A stretch of 19,016 nt of DNA from Desulfarculus sp. (GCA_020216805.1 JAIWNN010000132.1:1-19016), one strand, 5' to 3'. Shown: positions 1 through 7,121, counted from the first letter of the stretch. Numbers and translations: made by a program. The notes: generated from the letters alone by a model not told the origin.

Positions 1-250
1 CGGGGGCCGCCCCGGCGCTGGCCTGAACCGGAACCGCTCCCGCCCCGCCCGCGCCCCCCGCCCGTCGTGGGGCCCATGCCCCCGCACCGGCCCACCATGC
101 CCGGCCGGCCGCGGCCGCAGCGGGGGAGGGTGGCCCCTTTCCGCCGGAGGATGGTAACATGAGGCGCAGGCGATGGGGGATCACGGCCTGGCGCCATCCC
201 TCCGTCTCCCGTCCCATCCCGCCGGTCGAACCCGGGCTGGAGCCGCAGCG

Positions 251-1486
251 TTGGACGTCCGCACCCTGCTAGTCAGCATCACCTGCCTGGAAATCTCCCT
301 GTTCGCGGGCATGCTCATCTATTGGCGCAGCCAGCGCACCTATCCCGGCTTCGGCCCCTGGACCTTCTGCAACCTGGCCATGATCCTGGGGTGCCTGCTC
401 CTGGGCCTGGAGGGCCGGCTGCCCCTGGCCCTGACCCAGACCGTGGGCAACACCCTTTTCGTGGTGGCGGCCCAGTTCCGGCTACGGGCCATCCGCGACT
501 TCCTGGGCAACCCCCACCGACCCGGCTGGGAATGGGCTCTGGCCCCCGCCACCCTGGCCGCCCTGGCCTGGTTCACCCTGGTCCAGCCCAGTTGGCCCCT
601 GCGCACCCTGGTGATCTCCCTGCCCATCGCTCTGCTGGCCCTGCTGGCGGTCAAGCTGCTCTGGCAGGCGCGCGCCCCCGGCCTGCGCACCCTGTATCGG
701 GTCACCGCCGTCGCCATCGTCATCTACGTCGTGGCCCTGCTGGCCCGGGCCATGCTGGTCCTGCCCCTGCCCGCCGACACCGGCCTGTTCCTGGTCAGCC
801 CCTGGCAAAGCCTCTATTTTTTGATCGGGGTGATGGTCGAGGTTTTCTGGAACCTGACCTTCGTCATGCTCAACAGCCAGCGCCTGGCCCTCGAACTCAC
901 CGAAACCCGGAACGAACTGGCGCGGCTGGCCGCCACCGACCCCCTCACCGGGGTCCTGAACCGGCGCAGCCTGTTCGCGCGCGGGGGCCGCGAATTCGCC
1001 CGCGCCCAGCGCCATGGCTGGCCCCTGGCCGCCCTGGCCCTCGACCTGGATCACTTCAAACAGATCAACGACCGCCTGGGGCACGCCGCCGGCGACCGTC
1101 TTCTGCGGACCACCGTCCAGCTCTGCCAGCAACAGTTGCGGGCCAGCGACCTGCTGGGGCGGGTGGGCGGCGACGAGTTCGTGGCCCTGTTGCCGGAGAC
1201 CGGCTTCGCCGGAGCCCGACAGGTGGCCGAACGCCTACGCCAGGCGGTGGATCGGGAATTAATCAGGCATCAGGATGGGTTGTCGCAGCCGCTGTCCATC
1301 AGCGTGGGTCTGAGCGTCTCCCACGGCGACGACACCAACCTGGAAGAACTGCTGGAGCGGGCCGACCTGGCCCTCTACCAGGCCAAGCAATCCGGTCGCC
1401 AACGCCTGGTGGGGTTGGAGCGGGTCCCGACCGCGAACCCGCCCCCACCTCGATCCAGAGCCGCGCCCGACGCGCAAACCGGATAG
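251..1486 (+). CDS. Membrane-bound diguanylate cyclase (GGDEF domain)
   Basis: Predicted to make cyclic di-GMP from two GTP at the inner membrane. The N-terminal half (about residues 1-205 from this start) is a run of roughly six hydrophobic segments without a recognised sensor motif. A short linker leads to a GGDEF domain that opens with the usual DPLTGVLNRR. The active-site GGDEF is intact at residues 306-310, and an RASD allosteric I-site lies exactly five residues before it, so product inhibition is expected. There is no EAL domain. I prefer the TTG at 251 because GGAG lies 8 nt upstream and the protein then begins DVRTLL, directly before the first membrane segment. An in-frame ATG at 173 would add 26 low-complexity residues. 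The gene stands alone on the + strand. The signal it senses cannot be inferred. Confidence 0.9.
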   Translation: MDVRTLLVSITCLEISLFAGMLIYWRSQRTYPGFGPWTFCNLAMILGCLLLGLEGRLPLALTQTVGNTLFVVAAQFRLRAIRDFLGNPHRPGWEWALAPATLAALAWFTLVQPSWPLRTLVISLPIALLALLAVKLLWQARAPGLRTLYRVTAVAIVIYVVALLARAMLVLPLPADTGLFLVSPWQSLYFLIGVMVEVFWNLTFVMLNSQRLALELTETRNELARLAATDPLTGVLNRRSLFARGGREFARAQRHGWPLAALALDLDHFKQINDRLGHAAGDRLLRTTVQLCQQQLRASDLLGRVGGDEFVALLPETGFAGARQVAERLRQAVDRELIRHQDGLSQPLSISVGLSVSHGDDTNLEELLERADLALYQAKQSGRQRLVGLERVPTANPPPPRSRAAPDAQTG

Positions 1487-1497
1487 AATAAAGTGGA

Positions 1498-1524
1498 GGC
1501 CCCGGAGTTGCCCGCTCCGAGGCC
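1498..1524 (+). terminator. Possible weak terminator hairpin after the diguanylate cyclase
   Basis: GGCC-C-CGGAG (1498-1507) pairs with CTCCG-A-GGCC (1515-1524) across a 7-nt loop, giving nine pairs with one C/A mismatch, 12 nt after the stop codon. No T-run follows, so intrinsic termination is doubtful. A second inverted repeat, GTCCGCG/CGCGGAC, lies at 1559-1565 and 1587-1593 and could be an operator or another weak hairpin. Confidence 0.3.
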
Positions 1525-1639
1525 CCCTGGGAGGAGGCGAGGAAGGGTTGCCCGCCTTGTCCGCGACCGGAGAGGGGGTTTCTAGCCGCGGACTTGGCCG
1601 GCGCTCCCGATCACATGGCCCTCGGGATCAGTCTTCCTC

Positions 1640-1669
1640 TTGACAAAAATTGTAAGGCCCAAATCTACA
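1640..1669 (+). promoter_or_regulatory. Candidate sigma-70 promoter for the asparaginase gene
   Basis: A perfect -35 box TTGACA (1640-1645) is followed after 18 bp by TCTACA (1664-1669), a weak -10 box matching three of six positions. It sits in the only AT-rich stretch of this intergenic gap, ahead of the AGGT ribosome site at 1693-1696. TTGACA also has an inverted partner TGTCAA at 1672-1677, which might mark an operator. The TTG inside the -35 box is in frame with the downstream gene and can be mistaken for its start codon. Confidence 0.5.
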
Positions 1670-1702
1670 CCTGTCAACTTCTACACGCTATCAGGTGCAA
1701 AC

Positions 1703-2806
1703 ATGCTCAAAGCCAAGACCCTGCGCCGCCACCTGGGTGGACACCACCACCACCACGACCAATCCCTGCCCCACGGGCGCGGCGGCGCGCCGCCGGAGTA
1801 CGCCCCGCCCCTGGTGGAGCTCAAGCGCGGCGGGCTGACCGAGTCCCTGCACCGGGGGGCCATCGTGGTGGCGGGCCCGGACGGCAAGCGCCTGCGGGGG
1901 TTGGGCCACCCGGCCATGCCCACCTTCCTGCGCTCGGCGGCCAAGCCCTTGCAGGCCCTGCCGGTGATCACCTCCGGCGCGGCCCAGCGCTATCGCCTCT
2001 CTCCGGCCGAGCTGGCCTGCCTCTGCGGCTCGCTCAATGGCGAGGACTTCCAGGTGGCGGCGGTGCTTTCGGTGCTGGGCAAGGCCGGGCTGGGTCCGGA
2101 GCTGCTGGCCTGCGGCGTTCACCGGCCCAGCCACCGCCCCACCGCCAAGGCCCTGGAGGCCCGGGGCGAGAAACCAAGCCCCCTGCGCAACAACTGCGCC
2201 GGCAAGCACGCGGCCATGCTGCTGCTCTGCGCCCATCATGGCTGGGACCCCCAGGGTTACACCGACCTCGCCCACCCGGTGCAGCGCCTGATCCTGGCCA
2301 CCGTGGCCGAGATGTGCGCCTATCCCGCCGAGCAGATCGGCATTGGCATCGACGGCTGCGGGGTTCCGGTTTTCCGCCTGCCCTTGATCTCCCTGGCCGG
2401 AGCCTACGCCCGCCTGGCCGCGCCCCAAGCGGCCGGACTGCCCGCCGCCCTGGCTCAGGCCGTCGGCGAGATCATGGCCGCCTGCCTGGCCCATCCCGAG
2501 ATGATCGCCGGCAGCGACCGCCTCTGCACCCGCCTGATGCAGGCCGCCCCGGGGCGCATCTTGGCCAAGACCGGCACCGAGGGCACCTACGCCGTGGCCA
2601 TCCCCGAGCTCAAGTTGGGCCTGGCCCTCCAGATCGAGGACGGCAATCCCCGCGCCCTGCCTCCCGCCGTGTGCCAGGCCCTGCACGAGCTGGACATCCT
2701 GGACCACGCGGTTCTGGAAGGTCCGCTGGCCGATCTCCACCACCCCCGCCTCAAAAATCATCGCGGCGAGATCGTCGCCGACCTGGCCGCGGTCTTCGAG
2801 CTGTAA
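1703..2806 (+). CDS. L-asparaginase, Asparaginase_II family (ReAII/AnsA type)
   Basis: Hydrolyses L-asparagine to aspartate and ammonia, presumably in the cytoplasm since no signal peptide is seen; 367 aa. It belongs to the family of the inducible Rhizobium etli enzyme ReAII (PF06089), not the E. coli AnsA/AnsB fold. The ReAII catalytic and zinc residues, as I recall them (Ser48, Lys51, Ser80, Cys135, Lys138, Cys189), all occur here at a constant offset of +30: Ser78 and Lys81 in SAAK, Ser110, Cys165 and Lys168 in NCAGK, and Cys219 in DGCG. Lys289 in AKTGTEG fits the second catalytic lysine. ATG 1703 has AGGT 6 nt upstream. Upstream in-frame TTG 1640 is rejected because it lies in a -35 box. 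The 30-residue N-terminal extension carries five consecutive histidines (residues 14-18). The gene appears monocistronic. Confidence 0.92.
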   Translation: MLKAKTLRRHLGGHHHHHDQSLPHGRGGAPPEYAPPLVELKRGGLTESLHRGAIVVAGPDGKRLRGLGHPAMPTFLRSAAKPLQALPVITSGAAQRYRLSPAELACLCGSLNGEDFQVAAVLSVLGKAGLGPELLACGVHRPSHRPTAKALEARGEKPSPLRNNCAGKHAAMLLLCAHHGWDPQGYTDLAHPVQRLILATVAEMCAYPAEQIGIGIDGCGVPVFRLPLISLAGAYARLAAPQAAGLPAALAQAVGEIMAACLAHPEMIAGSDRLCTRLMQAAPGRILAKTGTEGTYAVAIPELKLGLALQIEDGNPRALPPAVCQALHELDILDHAVLEGPLADLHHPRLKNHRGEIVADLAAVFEL

Positions 2807-2815
2807 GCGCGGCGT

Positions 2816-2853
2816 GGGGGGAACCCTTTTGGGCGCCCCAAAGGGTTCCCCCC
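2816..2853. repeat. GC-rich intergenic hairpin, copy 1 (downstream of the asparaginase)
   Basis: A perfect 14-bp stem is formed by GGGGGGAACCCTTT (2816-2829) and AAAGGGTTCCCCCC (2840-2853); the loop itself contains GGGCGCCC. It is followed by CCGGTCCCCCT. Read on the - strand the unit is AGGGGGACC-GGGGGGAACCCTTT, closely similar to the elements at 9514-9560 and 9307-9352. It may terminate or protect the asparaginase transcript, but no T-run follows, so an interspersed palindromic repeat is the better description. Confidence 0.7.
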
Positions 2854-2874
2854 GGTCCCCCTGACAAAAAGTCG

Positions 2875-2880
2875 TATAAT
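2875..2880 (+). promoter_or_regulatory. Possible -10 element for the phosphoglycerate mutase unit
   Basis: A perfect TATAAT lies about 100 nt upstream of the phosphoglycerate mutase start, in an otherwise GC-rich gap. No good -35 box stands 16-18 bp upstream (that position falls in the CCGGTCCCC tail of the hairpin repeat), and there is no TG extension, so this is only a candidate. Confidence 0.3.
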
Positions 2881-2980
2881 AGGGACGGGCGCGTTGGCCG
2901 CCTTCGCGGCGTCAATGGCCGCCCAGGTTTTTGAATGGCGCCAGCCATGGCAGCTAAGGTTTTGAGGAAGGGGGGCCGGC

Positions 2981-3700
2981 ATGGCCAAGTTGGTGATGAT
3001 TCGGCATGGTCAGAGTCAGTGGAACCTGGAGAACCGTTTCACCGGATGGACCGACGTGGATTTGTCGGAGCGGGGGGTGGAGGAGGCGCGCAAGGCCGGT
3101 TGGCTCCTTCGCGAGGGCGGCTATCGTTTCGATCTGGCCTACACCTCGGTGCTGAAGCGGGCCATCCGCACCCTCTGGATCATGCTGGACGAGATGGACC
3201 AGATGTACGTGGCCCAGCGGGCCACTTGGCGGCTCAACGAGCGCCACTACGGGGCCTTGCAGGGCCTGGACAAGGCCGAGACCGCCCAACGCCACGGCCC
3301 GGAGCAGGTCCACCTCTGGCGGCGCGGCTATGACGTGGCCCCGCCGGCCTTGGACCCGGACGACCCCCGCCACCCCTGCCACGACCCGCGCTACTTCGCC
3401 ATGGACCCGGCCGCCCTGCCAGCGGCCGAGTCGCTGAAAGACACCTTGGAGCGGGTGATGCCCTATTGGCACAACAAGATCGCGGTCCAGCTGACGCGCG
3501 GCCGTCAGGTGCTCATCGCCGCCCATGGCAACAGCCTGCGCGCCCTGTGCAAGCATCTGCTGAAGATCAGCGACCAGGACATCCCCAACCTGGAAATTCC
3601 CACCGGCAACCCGCTGGTCTTCGAGCTGGACGGCCAACTCCGGGTGCAGGGCGCCGCATATCTGGACCAGGGTCGAGCCGAGCCCCTGCCGGGGGTGTGA
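2981..3700 (+). CDS. gpmA: 2,3-bisphosphoglycerate-dependent phosphoglycerate mutase
   Basis: Interconverts 3- and 2-phosphoglycerate in glycolysis/gluconeogenesis through a phosphohistidine intermediate. The protein has 239 aa, slightly shorter than the ~250 aa of the E. coli enzyme. The RHG motif puts the phospho-accepting histidine at residue 9, the LNERHYG motif has Glu87, and AAHGNS has the second catalytic His182. These spacings match E. coli His11, Glu89 and His184 with a constant offset of 2. The substrate-binding arginines in VLKRAIR are also present. ATG 2981 follows a purine-rich GAGGAAGGGGGG tract at 2964-2975. The HAD phosphatase gene starts 4 nt after the stop, so the two are probably cotranscribed and translationally coupled. 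The cofactor-independent mutase cannot be ruled out elsewhere in the genome. Confidence 0.95.
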   Translation: MAKLVMIRHGQSQWNLENRFTGWTDVDLSERGVEEARKAGWLLREGGYRFDLAYTSVLKRAIRTLWIMLDEMDQMYVAQRATWRLNERHYGALQGLDKAETAQRHGPEQVHLWRRGYDVAPPALDPDDPRHPCHDPRYFAMDPAALPAAESLKDTLERVMPYWHNKIAVQLTRGRQVLIAAHGNSLRALCKHLLKISDQDIPNLEIPTGNPLVFELDGQLRVQGAAYLDQGRAEPLPGV

Positions 3701-3704
3701 GACC

Positions 3705-4370
3705 ATGGTCACCCCCGCCGGGCGCTTGCGAGCCCTGATCTTCGACTTCGACGGCACCCTGGCCGAGCTGAACATCGATTTCCTGGCCATGCGCCGGGGG
3801 GTGGAGGCTCTGGCCCGCGATCGCGGCTTTCACGACCCTTGGCCGGCGGGGGGCTATCTGTTGGAGCAGGTGGCCGAGGTTTCGGCCCGGCTGGGCAACG
3901 GCTACGGTCGCCAGGCCCTGGATTTGATCGAGGCGGTGGAGCTGGAGGCGGCCGGACGCGGCCGGCTCTTCGACTTCACCCGGCCGCTGCTGGCCCGGGC
4001 CGGGCGGACCGGCCTGGCGGTGGCCATCATCAGCCGCAACTGCGGCCCGGCCATCCGCCGGGTCTTCCCCGACATCGCCTCGTACTGCCGGGCCTTCCTG
4101 CCCCGCGAGGCCGCCCCCCGGGTCAAGCCCGACCCCGGCCATCCCCTGGCCGCCTTGGCCGCCCTGGGGGTGGGATCGGAGGCGGCGGCGCTGATCGGCG
4201 ATCATCCGGTGGACATCCAGACCGCCCGGGCCGCCGGCTGCCGAGCGGTGGGGGTGGCCAGCGGCCGGGTGGATCGGGCCGGCCTCCTGGCCGCCGGCGC
4301 GGACCTGGCCTTGGACAACGCCGCCGACCTCCTGGAGGCCCTGGCCGTTCGGGGCTGGTTGGAGGGCTGA
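3705..4370 (+). CDS. HAD-family hydrolase, phosphoglycolate phosphatase-like
   Basis: A cytoplasmic HAD-superfamily phosphatase of 221 aa with all four motifs: DFDGT (nucleophile Asp14, acid Asp16), Ser110 in IISRN, Lys141 in VKPDP, and GDHPVD with Asp166 and Asp170. The alpha-helical cap lies between motifs I and II, as in the Gph/PpaX-like subfamily. The substrate cannot be read from sequence. Phosphoglycolate is a reasonable guess, and coupling to phosphoglycerate mutase would suit clean-up of a damaged or side-product phosphate near lower glycolysis. The start ATG at 3705 follows the mutase stop by 4 nt with only a poor ribosome site, suggesting reinitiation after gpmA. A TGA ends the gene before the convergent repeat region. 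Confidence 0.85.
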   Translation: MVTPAGRLRALIFDFDGTLAELNIDFLAMRRGVEALARDRGFHDPWPAGGYLLEQVAEVSARLGNGYGRQALDLIEAVELEAAGRGRLFDFTRPLLARAGRTGLAVAIISRNCGPAIRRVFPDIASYCRAFLPREAAPRVKPDPGHPLAALAALGVGSEAAALIGDHPVDIQTARAAGCRAVGVASGRVDRAGLLAAGADLALDNAADLLEALAVRGWLEG

Positions 4371-4403
4371 CGACCCACCGCGGGCAAGGCCGAGCCATCC
4401 AAA

Positions 4404-4435
4404 CAGCCGGGGCGGGGATGGACCCCGCCCCGCTG
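4404..4435. terminator. Hairpin between the convergent phosphatase and rny genes
   Basis: CAGC-c-GGGGCGGGG (4404-4416) pairs with CCCCGCCCCGCTG (4423-4435) around ATGGAC: 12-13 bp with one bulged C. It lies 34 nt past the phosphatase stop. Neither side has a full T-run; the - strand exit reads TTTGG. It may terminate or cap transcripts from one or both sides. Confidence 0.45.
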
Positions 4436-4484
4436 AATACCCGCCGCTCGCCGACGCCTTCGCCCTTCCGCCGCGCGACCTGGA

Positions 4485-4708
4485 CGCGACCCCGTCTACG
4501 CCCGTCGCGGCCCCTGCGGGAGCGGGCGAGACCGGTCCAGGGGCCGACCTCGCCCGACCCGTGTCTGGCCGTCGCGGCACACGACCGCGGCGCGCGACCC
4601 CGTCTTTGTCTCGACGCGGCCTCTACGGGAGCGGGCGGGGCCGGTCCAGGGGCCGACCTCGCCCGACCCGTGTCTGGCCGTCGCGGCACGCGACCGCGGC
4701 GCGCGACC
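4485..4708. repeat. 109-bp-period tandem repeat at the 3' side of rny
   Basis: Two 94-bp copies, 4506-4599 and 4615-4708, differ at only 5 positions (89/94 identical) and repeat with a 109-bp period. The 15-bp spacer is partly echoed upstream: CGCGACCCCGTCT occurs at 4485-4497 and again at 4593-4605, so there are about 2.2 units. Each copy holds a conserved hairpin (4524-4555 and 4633-4664) in which GGGCG(A/G)G...CGG.CC pairs with GG.CG..CTCGCCC. The second copy ends at the first base of the rny stop triplet. No protein reading is supported. Together with the hairpin at 4404-4435, this fills the 337-bp gap between the phosphatase and rny. Confidence 0.9.
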
Positions 4709-6270
4709 TATTTGGCGTAGTCCACGGCGCGGGTTTCGCGGATCACGGTGACCTTGATCTGGCCGGGGTACATCATCTCGGCCTCGATTTTGCGGGCCAC
4801 GTCGTGGGAGAGCAACAGCGCCTGTTCGTCGGTGGTTTTTTCGGCCTCCAGGACGATGCGCACCTCGCGTCCGGCCTGGATGGCGTAGGACTGGCTGACG
4901 CCCTGGAAGGAGTTGGCGATGCGCTCCAGGTCCTCCAGGCGTTTGACGTAGCTTTCCAGCATCTCGCGTCGCGCGCCGGGGCGGGCGCCGGAGAGGGCGT
5001 CGGCGGCCTGGACCAGCACCGCCAGGACGCCTTCGGGGGGAACGTCTTCGTGGTGGGCTTGGATGGCGTGGACGATGTGGGGTTTCTCGCCGTAGCGTTT
5101 GGCCAGGTCCGCGCCCAGCAGGGCGTGGGGGCCTTCCACCTCGTGGTCCACGGCCTTGCCGATGTCGTGCAACAGGCCGGCCCGCTTGGCGTGTTTGGGG
5201 TTGATGCCCAGCTCGCTGGCCATGATGCCGCAGAGGAAGGCGACTTCCAGCGAGTGCTGCAACACGTTCTGGGCGTAGGAGGAGCGGTAGCGGAGGCGGC
5301 CCAGGAGGCGGATCAATTCCGGGTGCATGCCGTGGACGCCCACGTCGAAGGTGGCCTGCTCGCCGGCCTCCTTGATGCTGGCCTCCACCTCGGTGGTCAC
5401 CTTTTTGACCACTTCTTCGATGCGGGCGGGATGGATGCGGCCGTCGCTGATCAGGCGCTCCAGGCTCAGGCGGGCGATCTCGCGGCGCATGGGGTTGAAG
5501 CCGGAGAGGATCACCGCCTCGGGGGTGTCGTCGATGATCAGGTCCACCCCGGTGGCGGCCTCGATGGCGCGGATGTTGCGGCCCTCGCGGCCGATGATGC
5601 GGCCTTTCATCTCGTCATTGGGCAGGCTGACCACGCTGACCGTCTTTTCCACCGCGTAGTCGCCGGCATAGCGTTTGCAGGCCAGGGCCAGGATTTCCTG
5701 GCACTTCTTGGCCGCCTGCTCTTTGGTTTCCAGCTCCACCCGCTTGAGGGTCTTGGCCGCCTCGTGGCGGGCCTCGTCCTCCACCGACTGGATGAGTTGG
5801 GCCCGGGCCTCCTCCTGGGTCATGGCCGCGATGCGCTCCAGGGTTTCTTTTTGTTGGGCCACCAGGTGGTCGTAATGAGCGCGTTGCTCCTCCACCTGGC
5901 GTTCGCGTTCGATGATGGCCAGCTCGCGGCGGGTGGCCTCCTGTTCGCGGCTCTCCAGGTTGTCGGACTTCTTGTCCAGCAGCTCTTCCTTTTGGGTCAG
6001 CCGCTTCTCGATCAGGTTCAATTCGCTGCGCCGCTCCTTGGTCTCGGCTTCGAACTCCAGCTTCATCTGGTAGATCTGGTCCTTGGCCTGGAGCAGGGAT
6101 TCTTTTTTGAGGGTGTCGGCCTCGCGGCGGGCGTCCTCCATCAGTTTCTGGCTCAGGGCTTCGACGGATTGGAGGCGGGACTGGGCCTGGCGCAGGCGCA
6201 CGAAATATCCCAGCGCCAGGCCGACGCCCAAGGCGACCAGGGCGCCTAGGATGGCCAGTGTGGTGGACAT
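4708..6270 (-). CDS. rny: Ribonuclease Y
   Basis: Membrane-anchored endoribonuclease that starts decay of many mRNAs. The 520 aa comprise an N-terminal membrane helix (residues about 4-24), a long charged coiled coil (about 25-200), a KH RNA-binding domain with GRIIGREG at 223-230, and an HD domain with the metal-binding pair His368-Asp369 in LLHDIGK. Both the length and the HD numbering coincide with Bacillus subtilis RNase Y, which settles the start at ATG 6270. A further in-frame ATG at 6294 lies upstream of the Shine-Dalgarno sequence AAGGAGG and is rejected. That ribosome site is wholly inside a perfect hairpin (see 6273-6301), suggesting control of translation. It is the last gene of the - strand run; a tandem repeat abuts its stop codon. 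Confidence 0.97.
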   Translation of the reverse strand: MSTTLAILGALVALGVGLALGYFVRLRQAQSRLQSVEALSQKLMEDARREADTLKKESLLQAKDQIYQMKLEFEAETKERRSELNLIEKRLTQKEELLDKKSDNLESREQEATRRELAIIERERQVEEQRAHYDHLVAQQKETLERIAAMTQEEARAQLIQSVEDEARHEAAKTLKRVELETKEQAAKKCQEILALACKRYAGDYAVEKTVSVVSLPNDEMKGRIIGREGRNIRAIEAATGVDLIIDDTPEAVILSGFNPMRREIARLSLERLISDGRIHPARIEEVVKKVTTEVEASIKEAGEQATFDVGVHGMHPELIRLLGRLRYRSSYAQNVLQHSLEVAFLCGIMASELGINPKHAKRAGLLHDIGKAVDHEVEGPHALLGADLAKRYGEKPHIVHAIQAHHEDVPPEGVLAVLVQAADALSGARPGARREMLESYVKRLEDLERIANSFQGVSQSYAIQAGREVRIVLEAEKTTDEQALLLSHDVARKIEAEMMYPGQIKVTVIRETRAVDYAK

Positions 6271-6272
6271 GG

Positions 6273-6301
6273 GACCTCCTTGTTCAGCGCGCAAGGAGGT
6301 C
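6273..6301 (-). promoter_or_regulatory. Shine-Dalgarno-sequestering hairpin in the rny leader
   Basis: In the mRNA sense, GACCTCCTTG (6301-6292) pairs perfectly over 10 bp with CAAGGAGGTC (6282-6273), around a 9-nt loop. The 3' arm contains the complete AAGGAGGT ribosome site and ends 2 nt before the ATG at 6270. When folded it should block ribosome entry. It could act as a thermometer-like switch, a protein target, or an RNase Y cleavage site for autoregulation. The structure is seen directly; the regulation is inferred. Confidence 0.75.
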
Positions 6302-6640
6302 GAGACCGCGGCGAGCGAAGAGTCAGGGCCCGGGTCGGGGCAAGGGCTAGTCTAGCGCCGGCAAGGCCACGGCGCGGGGCGCACCCCCGCGCAGTCGTGG
6401 GCCGACGGGCTTAACCACCGGAAGGCAGGCTGCGCCAGGCCGGGCCCACCCTGGATCGGGCGGTCGTCGGCCGGCATCCCAAGCCAGGCCGCGAGTCTTC
6501 CGCGCCCGGCCGTCCACAGGAGCCAAAGCAGTAGCAGCCACCCCCCCGCCCACAACCGCGGAGGGGCGCTCACCGCCACCTTGGCATCCCGGCCTTCTTT
6601 CATTCCCAGACCAATCTCCGCTGGTTACGAGAGTCTAGAA
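6302..6640. other. Gene-poor stretch between 6S RNA and rny
   Basis: No recognised gene lies in these 339 bases. A - strand reading frame of 83 codons (6603 to 6352) has a Trp/Leu-rich potential membrane segment (WLLLLWLLW). However, it has only a poor ribosome site, an unconvincing Pro/Arg-rich end and no family resemblance I can name. The 5-formyltetrahydrofolate cyclo-ligase gene that often follows ssrS is absent. The rny promoter is presumably here, but no box pair stands out. Confidence 0.4.
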
Positions 6641-6833
6641 GAGGCCTGCCCCGCCTCTGCCGTGCGGCGAATCGTTTTTGAACCTGGTTTTTCCAGGTGG
6701 GCCGGGCGTGACCTGGTTCGGGTCCCCCGCGTGGAGGGTCCACCCCCTTGTCGGCCAGTGGCATTCGGCCCGCTTTGATGCATGTTGGCTCAAAAGATCC
6801 TTTCGCCTGATCACGGGCAGCGCAGGAGGCCTC
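6641..6833 (-). ncRNA. ssrS: 6S RNA
   Basis: About 193 nt starting 5 nt after the zapA stop codon, the classical location of ssrS. The ends close on each other: GAGGCCT at the 5' end pairs with AGGCCTC at the 3' end, and pairing continues through TGCC..GTG / CAC.GGCA. A large unpaired central region follows, then GGGCCG pairs with CGGCCC, and a terminal hairpin GTGGA-CCC-TCCAC forms the apical arm. A side hairpin ACCTGG-AAAAA-CCAGGT (6698-6682) sits in the 3' strand of the bubble, as in other proteobacterial 6S RNAs. It is expected to mimic an open promoter and bind sigma-70 RNA polymerase in slow growth. The exact ends are estimated from the closing stem. Confidence 0.85.
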
Positions 6834-6837
6834 AAGC

Positions 6838-7110
6838 TCATGCGTGCTCTATCTTTTCGAGCAGCCTCTCGGCTTGGGTCTCGATCTCCTGGAGCAAATG
6901 CTCTTGCCTGTCTTGCAGTTGCAAGAGTTCGTTGGTTATGTTCAGCGCGGCCAGTACGGTGGCCGCCAGGGTGGAGCTGGTGTTGGTGTTGGTCAGCACC
7001 TCGTTGAGCCGGGCGTTGAGGTGCGCCGCCACGCGCCGCAATTGGCCTTCACTGCCTTCGGTGCGCAGCAGGTACTCATTGCCCAGAATCTGGATTTTGA
7101 CCGATGCCAA
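6838..7110 (-). CDS. zapA: Cell division protein ZapA
   Basis: Binds FtsZ and cross-links protofilaments at the division ring. The 90 aa show the ZapA layout: a short beta-rich head (VKIQILGNEYLLRT) followed by helices carrying the conserved AALNIT segment and a C-terminal coiled coil (ELLQLQDRQEHLLQEIE). The only usable start is TTG at 7110. An in-frame TGA lies just 6 nt further upstream, so no earlier start exists, and the purine-rich AGGATGAAGGGAG precedes it. The gene begins 11 nt after the zapB stop codon and is probably translationally coupled to it. 6S RNA follows 5 nt after its stop, the usual zapA-ssrS arrangement. Confidence 0.93.
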   Translation of the reverse strand: MASVKIQILGNEYLLRTEGSEGQLRRVAAHLNARLNEVLTNTNTSSTLAATVLAALNITNELLQLQDRQEHLLQEIETQAERLLEKIEHA

Positions 7111-7121
7111 CTCCCTTCATC

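Noticed and set aside
1..172. Possible end of an upstream gene (Ala-rich frame stopping at 23-25) or a very short frame at 151-161
   Set aside because: Too little sequence to support either; the stretch is extremely GC-rich and shows nothing recognisable.
1640..1702. In-frame TTG start at 1640 for the asparaginase
   Set aside because: The TTG is part of a consensus TTGACA -35 box, has no ribosome site, and ATG 1703 has AGGT at proper spacing.
1736..1756. Five-histidine run that could suggest a cloning tag
   Set aside because: It lies in native chromosomal context with no vector sequence, and the histidine codons sit within a continuous natural N-terminus.
2816..2853. Classical Rho-independent terminator after the asparaginase
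   Set aside because: The stem is strong but is followed by CCGGTCCCCC rather than a T-run, and its relatives at other loci make a dispersed repeat more likely.
4485..4708. CRISPR array
   Set aside because: Only about two 109-bp units with no alternating repeat-spacer pattern and no cas genes.
4561..6249. Very long + strand reading frame opposite rny, and similar ones opposite glmS, atpA, atpD and the atpG/atpD region
   Set aside because: They are antisense shadows of strongly recognised genes in GC-rich DNA, with His/Gly/Leu/Val-rich low-complexity translations and no family resemblance.
6352..6603. 83-codon - strand frame between 6S RNA and rny with a Trp/Leu-rich stretch
   Set aside because: Poor ribosome site, Pro/Arg-rich tail and no recognisable family; not strong enough to list as a gene.
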